The notes: generated from the letters alone by a model not told the origin. Shown: positions 8,288 through 17,870, numbered from the stretch's first letter. The stretch is DNA of 64,000 nt from Amylolactobacillus amylophilus DSM 20533 = JCM 1125 (GCF_001936335.1 NZ_CP018888.1:868001-932000), one strand, 5' to 3'. Made by a program: numbers and translations.

Positions 8288-8977
8288 TTAAACTGCTTGA
8301 TCTGTATCTAACTGATCGTTGTGCCGGGCGAAATCTAAGACTCGGACATGTTGGTCTGTTAGTAATACTGTTGTGACACTGCCGTTTTCGGGTAAGTTGG
8401 TAGCGGCAAGTTGGGCCTTAGTGGCGTACTTCTCGCCGAGCATGCGGATGAATCCCCCGTGTGTAACAACCAGAATGGTGCTGCCGGTGGCGTTTTGCTC
8501 AAGTAAATCCTGAAAGCCGGCGGCCATGCGGTGATAGACGTCCGTAGAAGACTCGGCAAAGCCGCTAGAGTCAGCAATTTTGGTTGCATCTCTGACCTGG
8601 TTGATGCCTGCTTGTTTAATGAAATCGTTGAAGTTATCGAAACCGAATGGGTGGCCAACTTTTCGGCCAACAATCTGGTCGTCAATACCTTCGAAGATAC
8701 CAAAGCCCACCTCACGAAAGTTAGCATCAGTCTGTAATTGAAGGTCGGGATCACTAGCGGTATTTGCCTGCATGATAATCTCTGCCGTGTCCATCGCACG
8801 CTTTAGGTCAGAGCTATAGAATGCATCGAAGTGGATTTGCTTGAGCCCTTGCGCAGTTTTTCGTAAATCGGCAATTCCACGGTCGGTCAGTGGTGCGTCT
8901 GACCAGCCCTGCATCTTATGCATTAAGTTATAGAAGGTTTGGCCGTGCCGCACGAATTTCACTTGTAATTCTTTCAT
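8288..8977 (-). CDS. Histidine phosphatase family protein (phosphoglycerate mutase-like)
   Basis: The protein begins KFVRHGQTFYN, the RHG catalytic motif with the nucleophilic His at residue 11. The second catalytic His is in VVTHGGFIRM, and SSDLKRAMDTAEI carries the conserved arginine. The 229-residue length and an insertion between the motifs fit broad-specificity phosphatases of the dPGM superfamily rather than glycolytic mutase. The gene is a single unit running into the shared terminator at 8255. A second member of the superfamily lies at 53692. The substrate is unknown. Confidence 0.85.
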   Translation of the reverse strand: MKELQVKFVRHGQTFYNLMHKMQGWSDAPLTDRGIADLRKTAQGLKQIHFDAFYSSDLKRAMDTAEIIMQANTASDPDLQLQTDANFREVGFGIFEGIDDQIVGRKVGHPFGFDNFNDFIKQAGINQVRDATKIADSSGFAESSTDVYHRMAAGFQDLLEQNATGSTILVVTHGGFIRMLGEKYATKAQLAATNLPENGSVTTVLLTDQHVRVLDFARHNDQLDTDQAV

Positions 8978-9223
8978 GGATCATCCCACCTTTAGTCTGT
9001 TTAATGTCAGTATACCAGATAAGGAAATAAATGAAGCCAACCTTCTAAGACAACGGGATATTTACTACCTTCTCTTAGACAAGAATGATAGAATTCAGAC
9101 AAAGACATTATTTTGGTGAGTGAAAAAGTGCAACTTGGACACTCAGGACGACCGCTTAGACGAGAAGTATTTCCTTAGGCGGTAAAACATGGTCTACTAT
9201 AGTTACGGGAGGAGGTGATAGGG

Positions 9224-9673
9224 ATGCACGTGCGAGTCGAAATTGATTCTAATATTGTGGAGCCGGAAGTAGTGATTAAGGCGAAGGAATACAACAATCA
9301 GGTGCGACACCTGCAGCAGGTGATTGAAGAGAATGCGGCAGAGCAGAAGAAGCTGCTGTTCTTCAAGGACACAACGCAATATTACCTCCATCTGGATGAA
9401 ATTCTCTTCTTTGAAACGGAGGAGCGGGCAGTAGTTGCCCACGTTGCCGATGATGCGTATGAGGTGCACGAGCGTCTCTATCAACTGGAATCGGAACTCC
9501 CGCAACAATTTATTCGCATATCGAAGTCAACGATTGTGAACGTCACTAAGATTCTCTCACTTAATCGTTCACTCTCCAATTGCTTGATTCAATTCTATGA
9601 TTCGTATAAGCAAGTATATGCGTCGCGACGGTACTATAAAATGCTACAAGATCGTTTAGGAAAGTGGAGGTAA
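9224..9673 (+). CDS. LytTR DNA-binding domain regulator
   Basis: The 149-residue protein lacks a receiver domain. Residues 45-145 form a LytTR domain: YLHLDEILFFETE, then FIRISKSTIVNVTKI and a closing SRRYYKML. Residues 1-40 are helical and may dimerise. The ATG at 9224 is preferred because GGAGGAGGTGA ends about seven bases before it. The downstream LiaF-like gene starts five bases after the stop, so the two are co-transcribed. Such short LytTR proteins paired with a membrane protein are common in Firmicutes and often regulate their own operon. Confidence 0.85.
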   Translation: MHVRVEIDSNIVEPEVVIKAKEYNNQVRHLQQVIEENAAEQKKLLFFKDTTQYYLHLDEILFFETEERAVVAHVADDAYEVHERLYQLESELPQQFIRISKSTIVNVTKILSLNRSLSNCLIQFYDSYKQVYASRRYYKMLQDRLGKWR

Positions 9674-9678
9674 GGAAA

Positions 9679-10575
9679 ATGCGGAATCATCAAAGATGGT
9701 TTTGGGGAATTTTGTTTTTAATAGGGGCCGCACTTCTTGTTGCAAGTAAGATGGGACTAATTACATATGAGCTCGGTTTCTGGACGATTGTGGCGATTGG
9801 CTTTGCCGTAGTGATTTTTGTGAAAAGTCTGGTTTATGGCTCGTTTCCTGGAATGATTTTCCCAGTCGCGGTCGTAGCCATTATCTTTGCTAAGCCGCTC
9901 GGAATTGAGGCGCTGTCCCCGTGGACAATCCTTGGCGCTGCAACGCTGCTCTCAATCGGTCTCTCGTTAATTTTCCACAAAAACTCCTCGAATTGGGGGA
10001 CTCACGTGAATGTGACCCACGTTCACGATGACGATGAGAACGAGCGCGTGGTCTACTCTCGGCCGGACAAGAAACTTAAGAAGTCAGTCTCTGATTTCGT
10101 GGAAGATGTCGTTGATGGCGTTGTTGATGGTGAGTACACAGAAGTCCATCATGAGCCGGCACAAGATAACGTAAAAGACACCGAGGATGAGCAAGAACCC
10201 ACAGTCGGTGAATCTGAGGCGGAGGCACGCTATAAGAATACGGGCAAACGAAAGATTGTGATTAACAGTCAGCTGAATAGTACGGTCCGTTATCTGAAGT
10301 CGGATCGCTTGGAACAGGTGAATATTAATAACACGCTAGGTGAGACGACCGTTTACTTTGATCAAGTTCAAATTCCAACAGAGCTGAACATTATTGTGAC
10401 GAACAAGTTCGGCGACGTTGATCTCTATATGCCCAGAGAATGGGATGTGCGGATCACTGCCAATTCGACGTTTGGCTCACTTGATGAAAGGGGGGCGAAG
10501 CAGACCAAGCAGGGGCCAGTCGTGAATATTTCTGGTTCTAGTGCCTTTGGTGAATTAACCATTAAGTATATTTAA
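9679..10575 (+). CDS. LiaF-like membrane protein (cell-envelope stress sensor type)
   Basis: Four hydrophobic segments lie in residues 1-105 (first one WFWGILFLIGAALLVASKMG). An acidic, histidine-containing linker (THVHDDDENE, about residues 110-190) follows. The C-terminal domain has the repeated NNTLGETTVYFD / NKFGDVDLYMP / STFGSL pattern of the LiaF and cell wall-active antibiotic response domain, a right-handed beta structure. GGAGG stands before the ATG at 9679, five bases after the LytTR stop. The pair probably senses envelope stress with LytTR as output; no LiaRS-type kinase is adjacent. Confidence 0.75.
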   Translation: MRNHQRWFWGILFLIGAALLVASKMGLITYELGFWTIVAIGFAVVIFVKSLVYGSFPGMIFPVAVVAIIFAKPLGIEALSPWTILGAATLLSIGLSLIFHKNSSNWGTHVNVTHVHDDDENERVVYSRPDKKLKKSVSDFVEDVVDGVVDGEYTEVHHEPAQDNVKDTEDEQEPTVGESEAEARYKNTGKRKIVINSQLNSTVRYLKSDRLEQVNINNTLGETTVYFDQVQIPTELNIIVTNKFGDVDLYMPREWDVRITANSTFGSLDERGAKQTKQGPVVNISGSSAFGELTIKYI

Positions 10576-10624
10576 CTTTACTAAAACCAACTAAATTTAA
10601 GAAAACCAACTGTAAACCAACTGT

Positions 10625-10668
10625 AAAATCCGCCGCTGTTGAATTAATCAACTAACGACGGATTTTTT
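10625..10668. terminator. Bidirectional terminator between convergent genes
   Basis: AAAATCCG and CGGATTTTTT form the outer stem with an inner TTGA/TCAA pairing. It separates the liaF-like gene from the convergent pyrDB. Just before it, the motif AACCAACT occurs repeatedly between 10584 and 10625. Confidence 0.8.
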
Positions 10669-10672
10669 GCTG

Positions 10673-11740
<1,068 letters not shown>

Positions 11741-11817
11741 AAGGTTTGTACATTAAATTTTGTATTGTTGTCATTCTAGACGAAGAATCACGCAGTGTCA
11801 ATGGAGAATGAGTGGAC

Positions 11818-12507
11818 TTAACTAGCCGCGCCGGCCTTGTCTAACCTTTTGCTACGTGTCTGGTGGCGTTCTAGAATCATCTCCACAAATGCGTTTGCAA
11901 TGTTCCGATTCTTCAGAATTGGGCCGTGAGCATATGAACCAACAGTGTTCTTGTAGCGCATTCCTTCCTGCCCGTCCACTGGATTATTGCCGTAGCCTTC
12001 AATCATGGTGCCTAGGGGATGCAACTTATCGGGGTCATCGAAGAAGGTCTGACCCGAGTGATTCTCAAATGCCTGAACTTCACCCCATTCGGTCATGAAT
12101 TTCGTGTCGCCAATCATTCTTTTGTCGGATTTGAAAACGGTGTGAAGCGGCAGAATACCCAATCCCTGAATCGTCGTGCCATCGACCATCTTGTAATGCG
12201 TACCAAGGAGTTGATAGCCACCACAGATAGCAAGCATTGGCTGACCATTCTCAATGTAGTCCGCTAGTTCCTCTTTCATGCGAGGTAAATTCTGCGCCAC
12301 GACGGTCTGCTCATAGTCTTGGCCACCGCCAAAGAAGACGAAGTCGAACTGGTCAGTGTCAAACTCGTCGTCTAAGGAGATATTTTCCACCTCAACTTCA
12401 TAACCTTTTTTGTTCAATAAATATCGTAGAATCTTCACGTCACCCGAATCGCCATAGGTGTTCATTAGGTCTTCGTATAGATATGCAATTCTAATAGTCT
12501 CGCTCAA
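11818..12507 (-). CDS. gatD: Lipid II isoglutaminyl synthase glutaminase subunit GatD
   Basis: The protein is a class I, CobB/CobQ-like glutamine amidotransferase. The nucleophile is Cys95 in AICGGYQLLG, the catalytic His is 194 in SYAHGPIL, and the N-terminal YGDSGDVKIL is typical of GatD. With MurT it amidates the D-glutamate of peptidoglycan stem peptides. In most Gram-positive bacteria murT directly precedes gatD; here the upstream neighbour 45 bases away is pdxK and no murT is visible. The length of 229 residues is normal, with a basic C-terminal extension. GGAGG precedes the start. Confidence 0.85.
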   Translation of the reverse strand: MSETIRIAYLYEDLMNTYGDSGDVKILRYLLNKKGYEVEVENISLDDEFDTDQFDFVFFGGGQDYEQTVVAQNLPRMKEELADYIENGQPMLAICGGYQLLGTHYKMVDGTTIQGLGILPLHTVFKSDKRMIGDTKFMTEWGEVQAFENHSGQTFFDDPDKLHPLGTMIEGYGNNPVDGQEGMRYKNTVGSYAHGPILKNRNIANAFVEMILERHQTRSKRLDKAGAAS

Positions 12508-12552
12508 GGCTGTGCCTCCTGCAAATAATATCCTAGAATTATAGCATAAAAG

Positions 12553-13371
12553 TTACTGTTCGAAGTAATTCATGCCTGCCCAATGGTTGATTGGGCCAAA
12601 TTGGTGGCCGACGTTAATCTCGTTTGCGATTGCTTCATGAACGAATTTCTTTGCGATGGAGATGGCGTTAGCGACGTCGTTGCCTTTGGCTAGCTCGGCA
12701 GCGATGACGGCGGAGAGTGTGTCTCCGGTACCGTTGACGCGGTCGGTTTCCACGTAAGGCTCAGTGAACCACATGCCCGATCCGTCCGCTAAAAGCAGGT
12801 AGTCACTGACTTTCTCTTGGCTCCTCGAATCATGGCGCCCCTTAATCAGCACGTTTTTAGCCCCCAGAGATTGGAGCAACGTGGCACCAGCTTCGATTTC
12901 CTGTGGATTAGCCAACTCCATCTCCGTCAACTTCTGTGCCTCGTAAAAGTTCGGTGTGATGACCGTTGCTAAGGGGATTAGGCGTTTCTTAAAGGTCTCA
13001 TATGCCGCCTCTTCGAGGAGCATTGCACCGTGCTTCGTGATAATTACGGGATCAATCACAATCGCCCCGAAGTCGTATTTGTTGAGATTATCCGCGACCA
13101 CCTCAATTGTTCTACTGTCAGACAGCATGCCAGTCTTTGCCGCCTTAATGTGAAAGTCGGCAGCAAGCATTTCGAATTGTTTGGCGATGAAATCCGGTGG
13201 CATTACCTCTGCGGCAGCGATGCTGTGGGAATTACCAGCAACAGCGGCGGTGAGAATTCCCATACCATAGACATGTCGAGCGAAGAAAGCGTGGAGGTCT
13301 GCAGGCATCCCAGCACTGCCGTCGGAGTCGTTTCCGGCAATTGTTACGGCTTGAACTTGTTCATTTGTCAT
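12553..13371 (-). CDS. pdxK: Pyridoxine/hydroxymethylpyrimidine kinase (PdxK/ThiD family)
   Basis: The 272-residue ribokinase-fold enzyme starts VTIAGNDSDGSAGMPADLHAF, the ThiD/PdxK substrate loop, and has the anion hole VNGTGDTLSAVIAAELAKG near residues 210-228. Known homologues in Bacillus phosphorylate pyridoxal, pyridoxine or hydroxymethylpyrimidine, and sequence alone cannot separate these. No thiamine genes are adjacent, so a vitamin B6 salvage role is the better guess. It may be co-transcribed with gatD (45-base gap, no terminator seen). Confidence 0.75.
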   Translation of the reverse strand: MTNEQVQAVTIAGNDSDGSAGMPADLHAFFARHVYGMGILTAAVAGNSHSIAAAEVMPPDFIAKQFEMLAADFHIKAAKTGMLSDSRTIEVVADNLNKYDFGAIVIDPVIITKHGAMLLEEAAYETFKKRLIPLATVITPNFYEAQKLTEMELANPQEIEAGATLLQSLGAKNVLIKGRHDSRSQEKVSDYLLLADGSGMWFTEPYVETDRVNGTGDTLSAVIAAELAKGNDVANAISIAKKFVHEAIANEINVGHQFGPINHWAGMNYFEQ

Positions 13372-13470
13372 AATTAAGCCCTCGATTATTTTAGTTAACC
13401 TCTATTCTAGTCTATTTTCGCGCAAAATAAAAAGAATAATTGCGGATGTGAAAATGTTCTGCAAAAGTTC

Positions 13471-14397
13471 TTACTGTTGGCGGGCAATTGATGCTTCGAC
13501 CTCTTCTTTGGTCGGCATGGCAGGAAATGCACTTAACTGTTGGACAGCCAATGCGCTGGCGTGGCTTGCATACAGCAGTGCTTCCGCTAGATTGCTATAG
13601 TCTCTTTTGACGTGGGTGACGAGAGCACCGATGTAGGCATCGCCAGCTCCGGTGGGATCGATCTCGTGTGCTTTCACTGGGGGTACGGCGATTTCCTGAC
13701 CATCGTTAGAGGAGAAGGAGCCGCGTTCACCGAGTGTAATGATGACAACTTTGACACCTTGATTGTGGAAGAAGCGGGCCATTTCGGTTAAGGAAGCGGG
13801 ATCGGTCTCTTTAATACCGGTGATTCGCTTAACCTCTGGTTCGTTCATGATTACTAGATCAGTCAATTTGAGGAGTGCCGCAGAAAGTGGGCTTGCTGGT
13901 GAGGGGTTCAAGAGGGTACTTGCCCCGTGTTCCTTGGCCAGCTCAAACGCCTTAATCGTGGTTTTCTCCGGTGTCTCTAATTGTGCGAGGACGAAGTCGG
14001 CGTTTGTAATAAAATGCTCGTTTGCGGTAATCATTTTAGGTGAGAGTTGGGCATTGGCGCCACTATTCACAATGATAGAGTTCTCGCCGGCCTCTTGAAC
14101 GAGGACGAATGCTTGCCCCGTTGTCTCGTAGTCCATCTTGGTGATTCCAGCCGTGTTGATACCGTTTCGTCGCAGTTCTTGGAGCATGAACTTGCTCTCG
14201 GCATCTGTACCGACGGCCCCGATGAAGTTGGTGTTGCAGCCCATTCGGACGCTTGCCACAGCCTGGTTTGCCCCTTTACCGCCGGCTGCTAGCGAGATTT
14301 GGTTCGCTTTGATGGTTTCTCCTGGTTCCGGGTTATGTTCAATCTGCAAAATATGGTCGACATTGATGCTTCCAATTACTGTAATTGTTCTTGCCAT
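13471..14397 (-). CDS. rbsK: Ribokinase
   Basis: The protein phosphorylates ribose to ribose 5-phosphate. GSINVDHIL at the start and GGKGANQAVA (residues 39-48) are the ribokinase substrate motifs. DPTGAGDAYIGAL (about 246-258) is the PfkB signature with the catalytic Asp. The 308-residue length is standard. No rbs transporter genes are adjacent. Upstream on the same strand, beyond the mobile block, lie rpe and xpkA, which would carry the product into the phosphoketolase pathway. Confidence 0.9.
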   Translation of the reverse strand: MARTITVIGSINVDHILQIEHNPEPGETIKANQISLAAGGKGANQAVASVRMGCNTNFIGAVGTDAESKFMLQELRRNGINTAGITKMDYETTGQAFVLVQEAGENSIIVNSGANAQLSPKMITANEHFITNADFVLAQLETPEKTTIKAFELAKEHGASTLLNPSPASPLSAALLKLTDLVIMNEPEVKRITGIKETDPASLTEMARFFHNQGVKVVIITLGERGSFSSNDGQEIAVPPVKAHEIDPTGAGDAYIGALVTHVKRDYSNLAEALLYASHASALAVQQLSAFPAMPTKEEVEASIARQQ

Positions 14398-14487
14398 ACA
14401 AATACCTCACGTAATAATGTCTGTCACCTATAATTCTAGCATACTTTTGCACTGAATAATTAGCGCCAGCAGAAGGGATTATTCGAA

Positions 14488-14515
14488 TGAAAAATTGCCT
14501 GGTTAAACAACCAGG
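14488..14515 (-). terminator. Terminator-like hairpin abutting the IS6 remnant
   Basis: CCTGG-TTGTTTAA-CCAGG read on the reverse strand is followed by CAATTTTTC. The last two bases of the stem on the forward strand are the first GG of the IS6 terminal repeat. The element therefore sits exactly at the edge of an older transcription terminator upstream of rbsK. Confidence 0.55.
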
Positions 14516-14830
14516 TTCTGTTGCGAAGTTTGAAAATCAAACGCGCCCTCTCTGAACTCCAAATATCTTAGGCTGTTATTCCCATTAATACCTTGATTTC
14601 GGTAGACACCGAAAAGCCGAAGAGCGTTCCATTTCTTCGGTTCTTTTTATATATTCCTCGAATGGTCTCCATGCCCTTAATCGTGGAAGAGGCTGTACGG
14701 AGACTTTGATAAAATTTATTCCGTCGTTTAATAGGTCGATGGTCTTGTTCTATTAAATTGTTAAGATACTTCACAGTTCGGTGCTCTATCTTAGTATATA
14801 AACCCACACTCTGTAACTTTCTAAAGGCGG
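14514..14830 (-). mobile_element. IS6-family (IS1216-like) element remnant, one end only
   Basis: The forward strand starts GGTTCTGTTGCGAAGTTT, the terminal inverted repeat of IS6/IS1216-type elements. The next 316 bases are nearly identical to the copy at 23187, with a few substitutions. It is broken at 14830, where ISL3-family sequence begins; the other 490 or so bases of the element are not found beyond the ISL3 element. It has the same orientation as the copy at 23187. Confidence 0.9.
14568..14830 (-). pseudogene. IS6-family transposase, C-terminal fragment
   Basis: It encodes only the last 87 or so residues of the transposase (AFRKLQSVGLYTK ... STEIKVLMGITA). This includes the YLNNLIEQDHRPIKRR segment with the final catalytic-region Glu, but it lacks the HTH and the first two Asp residues. 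The reading frame runs on by chance into ISL3 sequence to 14882, giving a chimeric frame that I do not treat as a gene. Confidence 0.9.
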
Positions 14831-16206
14831 GGCTCTTTGTCAAATCCTGTTGATAGATAGCTTTTACAGAGTTGAAAGTCATGCGACTTTCAACTCTGCT
14901 TTTTTATCTGGTTTAGTCTTCATTTGGCGCAGTTTAATGCGTGAAATCATATGATGATAGTTACGGAATCCGAACGCAGTTCGTTGAATTTGCTTAATCA
15001 TTCTGTTCATGCCTTCTACCGGACCATTTGAATAGCCTGTTTCACTCGCATTCAAAATTACTTCCAGATTTTTTTTGAAGGTACGAAAAATTTCTTTCAT
15101 CTGTCGACTTGAGTTTTGAGTGTTGTACAAATAATTAACGATGCCATCTTTATCGTGATCTTTGAGACTTTTCATGATGTTTTGCATTGATTCGTATGAT
15201 GCCTTTAACTCAGGGCTAACCGCCAGCCCTTCTTCCACTCGTTCTAATTGTGTGAGTTGTTTTCGAAGATGGCGATCATAAAATAATTGTTTTTCGTCTA
15301 AATTTTTAGCGTATTTCAAATAAAGCCGCCATGAGAATTTTAACGTTCGATATTCGGCAGATTGTTTATTGTATTTTTTCATAGTTTGAACACGACTTTG
15401 ATTGAATGCACGGGTCATCTTAGCGATAATATGAAAGCGATCAATAACTATTTTGGCATTGGGAAACATTAATTTGGCAATGTCTTGATAATAACTATTC
15501 AGATCCACTGTAACTGTCTTCACCCGTGCTCGTACGCTTTCTGGAAATTGCTTGAAATACTCAATGATACTATTCTTGTATCGATCTGGAAGGATTTGTT
15601 GAATCTCATGCACGCCATTACCGTTAATACAAATGAAATGAAGTTTGCCGCCAACACCTCTAAATTCATCCATCGCAAGATGAACGGGTAGATAATTGAG
15701 ATTACGATGAAACAAATCATCATAGTTATCTAAATAGCGACAGATAGTGCTGGATGAAACTCCAGCGTCAATTGCGATACTAGTCTGAGTTCGATCATCC
15801 TTTAAATTCATCAATATCTTCTGTCGGGTCGCCTTAGAGATACAACAGTTTTTATCGACGATATCGGAATTCGCCATAAATGACCGGCCACAATTTTTAC
15901 AGATCAGCCGTTCTTTATGGAGTTCCAAGTAAACTGGTTCACTGGCATTAGCCGTTAAATAAGTTACTCGGGACACGTAGTGTCCGTTGTGACTAAAACT
16001 GGAGAAGCCACAGTAATCGCAGCTTTCCTGATGAATTTTAACGATTGTCGAGAACACTTTTGCATGTCTTGATTTAATTATTTGGTATTGGTATTTATAA
16101 AAAAATACATTTTTATCTTTAATACTGAGCGCAAATTTTATATTATTATCTATAGGGTTCAAAAGTTTTCACGTCCTTTAAAAATGATGCTGTAGTGGGT
16201 GGATTT
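14831..16206 (-). mobile_element. ISL3-family insertion sequence with a truncated distal end
   Basis: The left end begins GGCTCTTTGTCAAATCC (14831-14847), an ISL3-type terminal repeat, and the transposase gene is intact. The matching right end should read GGATTTGACAAAGAGCC. Only GGATTT is present at 16201-16206, after which the sequence diverges into the downstream region of the regulator gene. The element therefore appears to have lost its outer right terminus, probably in the event that joined it to the pst cassette. Confidence 0.75.
14879..16162 (-). CDS. ISL3-family transposase
   Basis: The 427-residue DDE transposase has an N-terminal zinc-binding motif (CDYCGF ... CKNCGRSF, residues about 49-94) and a helix-turn-helix around residues 120-150. 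Catalytic acidic residues lie in LAMDEFRGVGGK, in TVTVDLNSYYQ, and near the C-terminus in SNGPVEGMNRMIKQ. The length is full and no stop interrupts it, so the enzyme may be functional, although its element lacks one terminus. Confidence 0.95.
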   Translation of the reverse strand: MNPIDNNIKFALSIKDKNVFFYKYQYQIIKSRHAKVFSTIVKIHQESCDYCGFSSFSHNGHYVSRVTYLTANASEPVYLELHKERLICKNCGRSFMANSDIVDKNCCISKATRQKILMNLKDDRTQTSIAIDAGVSSSTICRYLDNYDDLFHRNLNYLPVHLAMDEFRGVGGKLHFICINGNGVHEIQQILPDRYKNSIIEYFKQFPESVRARVKTVTVDLNSYYQDIAKLMFPNAKIVIDRFHIIAKMTRAFNQSRVQTMKKYNKQSAEYRTLKFSWRLYLKYAKNLDEKQLFYDRHLRKQLTQLERVEEGLAVSPELKASYESMQNIMKSLKDHDKDGIVNYLYNTQNSSRQMKEIFRTFKKNLEVILNASETGYSNGPVEGMNRMIKQIQRTAFGFRNYHHMISRIKLRQMKTKPDKKAELKVA

Positions 16207-16234
16207 TTTAGGCAGAAAGCTTTTGGGCCTTTTT

Positions 16235-16966
16235 TTAGTTTTTAAGAACGTAACCGAAGCCACGGACGGTTTGAAGCCAGATTGGATTTTGAGGATCTGG
16301 CTCAATTTTATCGCGTAAATGACTGATGTGAATATCGACCATTCGTGAGTTACCTAAGATATAGTAATCCCAGACGCCCTGTAATAGTTGTTCCCGACTA
16401 AGAACTTGATTAGGATGTTGGATTAGGTAGTGGAGTAGTTTGAATTCTTTCGGGGTGAGTCCTAGATCCTGATCATCTCGCAATACCCGATAGTGCTGAA
16501 GATCAATGGTGAGGTTATTGAAGGTGAGTTGCTTGGGGGCTGACGGTTCAACCGTTTGGTGAGCAGTGTCAGTTGACTCAGTATTAGCATCAGTGATCTG
16601 ATCATATAACCAAAATCGTTGTTTGAGAATTGCAATGATCTCTGGGTAATCAAAGGGTTCAACTAGGTAGTCATCGACATGGTGGTGAAATAGTTGTTGT
16701 ATCTGTTCTGGGTTGCGCTCTTTAGCGAGCATAATAATGGGGATCATTACTTTTTCACGCATATGTGATATCGCCGTGAGTGTCTCATTAAAGTCAACCG
16801 ATGTCGTATCCCATAGCACAGCCGCCACAGTTTGCGTTTTTAGAATCGTTAACGCTTCGTCAGAACTGGTTGTGTTGTGAACGAACCAATTTTGTTCGTT
16901 GCAATAGGCATTGATTGGAATGAATAGTGGTAACTGTTTCGTCATTAATAATAAATGCTTAATCAA
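16235..16966 (-). CDS. PhoP/OmpR-type response regulator with degenerate receiver
   Basis: The C-terminal domain (residues about 147-243) is a clear OmpR/PhoB winged helix (LTPKEFKLLHYL, REQLLQGVWDY, VDIHISHLRDKIEPDP, TVRGFGYVL). The N-terminal receiver is degenerate. The usual acidic pair is absent (LLLMTKQ at 5-11), Asp53 is kept (VLWD), the conserved Thr is Ala81, and the conserved Lys is Glu103 (LVEPF). Such receivers usually do not follow normal phosphorylation control. No histidine kinase is nearby. It is divergent from phoU-pstSCABB, whose promoters carry TTTACA repeats, so it is the probable regulator of phosphate uptake. Confidence 0.85.
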   Translation of the reverse strand: MIKHLLLMTKQLPLFIPINAYCNEQNWFVHNTTSSDEALTILKTQTVAAVLWDTTSVDFNETLTAISHMREKVMIPIIMLAKERNPEQIQQLFHHHVDDYLVEPFDYPEIIAILKQRFWLYDQITDANTESTDTAHQTVEPSAPKQLTFNNLTIDLQHYRVLRDDQDLGLTPKEFKLLHYLIQHPNQVLSREQLLQGVWDYYILGNSRMVDIHISHLRDKIEPDPQNPIWLQTVRGFGYVLKN

Positions 16967-17069
16967 AGTGACTCCTCCAATAATGAGCCGAATTTCTAAT
17001 CACATAAACAAAACATTAAAACTAGTCTACCCATTATTAATGGCATAAAATTAAATTTATGTCCAGATA

Positions 17070-17102
17070 TTTACATAATCTTTACATTAGTATGGGTATA
17101 AT
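17070..17102 (+). promoter_or_regulatory. Pho-box-like direct repeat and -10 element before phoU
   Basis: TTTACA occurs at 17070-17075 and 17081-17086, 11 bases apart, one helical turn, as in PhoP-binding boxes of Gram-positive bacteria. A perfect TATAAT follows at 17097-17102 without a well-spaced -35. This is the layout of an activator-dependent promoter. The site lies in the divergent region between the regulator gene and phoU and could serve both. Confidence 0.65.
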
Positions 17103-17150
17103 AGCAGTAACGTTTAACTGGATCATACTGTAATAATGGAGGGTGTCTCA

Positions 17151-17870
17151 ATGGACGGATTATTTTCGGATGAATTAAAAAAGCTAAAGTGGCACTTTAT
17201 TGAAATGGGAATTAACGTCAGTGAACAGATCTATCAAGCAACAAAGGCGTTTATTGACCACGATAAGGAGCTCGCACAACATGTAATAGAACAAGATCAA
17301 ACTACTAATGAAGAAGAAACTGGGTTGGAAGTTCAGGCGTTGAATTTAATGGCGTTACAGCAGCCTGTGGCGGATGATTTTCGTTCAATTATTAGTATTT
17401 TAAAGGCCAGTTCAGATTTGGAACGAATCGGCGATCATGCCGTTAATATTGCACGCGAAACGATTCGCGCTAGTGGTAGTCAACGGGTTGTGGGAATTGA
17501 AAATGCCATTGCCGAGATGACGGCTTCAGTTCGGAGCATGCTAGAAAAAGTATTGGATGCGTATGCCCAAGCAGATGAAAAAGTCGCGCGTGAAGGGGCT
17601 GCCGCTGATTTGGAAGTCGATAAACAGTATATTTTAGTACGCGACAGCATCACCGCCGCAATGCGGCAGGATGCTAAAACGATTACGGCCAGTTCTAGTT
17701 ACCTCATGGTATCACGGTTATTAGAGCGGGTTGGTGATCACATTGTTAACTTGTCAGAATGGATCGTTTATAGTCGAACTGGGGAATTAGTTGAGCTTAA
17801 CCCAGGTAAATCAGATCTAGAAATGTTGCATACATTATTGAATAACTCGGAACAAGAGCTGAATCAATAG
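17151..17870 (+). CDS. phoU: Phosphate uptake regulator PhoU (first copy)
   Basis: The 239-residue protein has two PhoU helical-bundle domains, each with the ELERIGDHxVNI metal-binding signature: residues about 90-102 (DLERIGDHAVNI) and 195-207 (LLERVGDHIVNL). PhoU restrains the Pst transporter and links it to signalling. The ATG at 17151 is chosen because GGAGGG precedes it at 17138-17143; an upstream in-frame ATG at 17136 overlaps that site. The gene has its own terminator and is thus separate from pstS. A second, divergent phoU closes the pst operon. Confidence 0.9.
   Translation: MDGLFSDELKKLKWHFIEMGINVSEQIYQATKAFIDHDKELAQHVIEQDQTTNEEETGLEVQALNLMALQQPVADDFRSIISILKASSDLERIGDHAVNIARETIRASGSQRVVGIENAIAEMTASVRSMLEKVLDAYAQADEKVAREGAAADLEVDKQYILVRDSITAAMRQDAKTITASSSYLMVSRLLERVGDHIVNLSEWIVYSRTGELVELNPGKSDLEMLHTLLNNSEQELNQ

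Noticed and set aside
9000-9207. LytTR-binding repeats upstream of the LytTR/LiaF pair
   Set aside because: Some short imperfect repeats (GGACACTCAGGACGACC, ACCGC/GCGGT) are visible, but none matches a LytTR site closely enough to call.
14831-14882. Hybrid protein of the IS6 fragment with an MTFNSVKAIYQQ start
   Set aside because: The first codons come from the ISL3 end; the frame is an accident of the junction.
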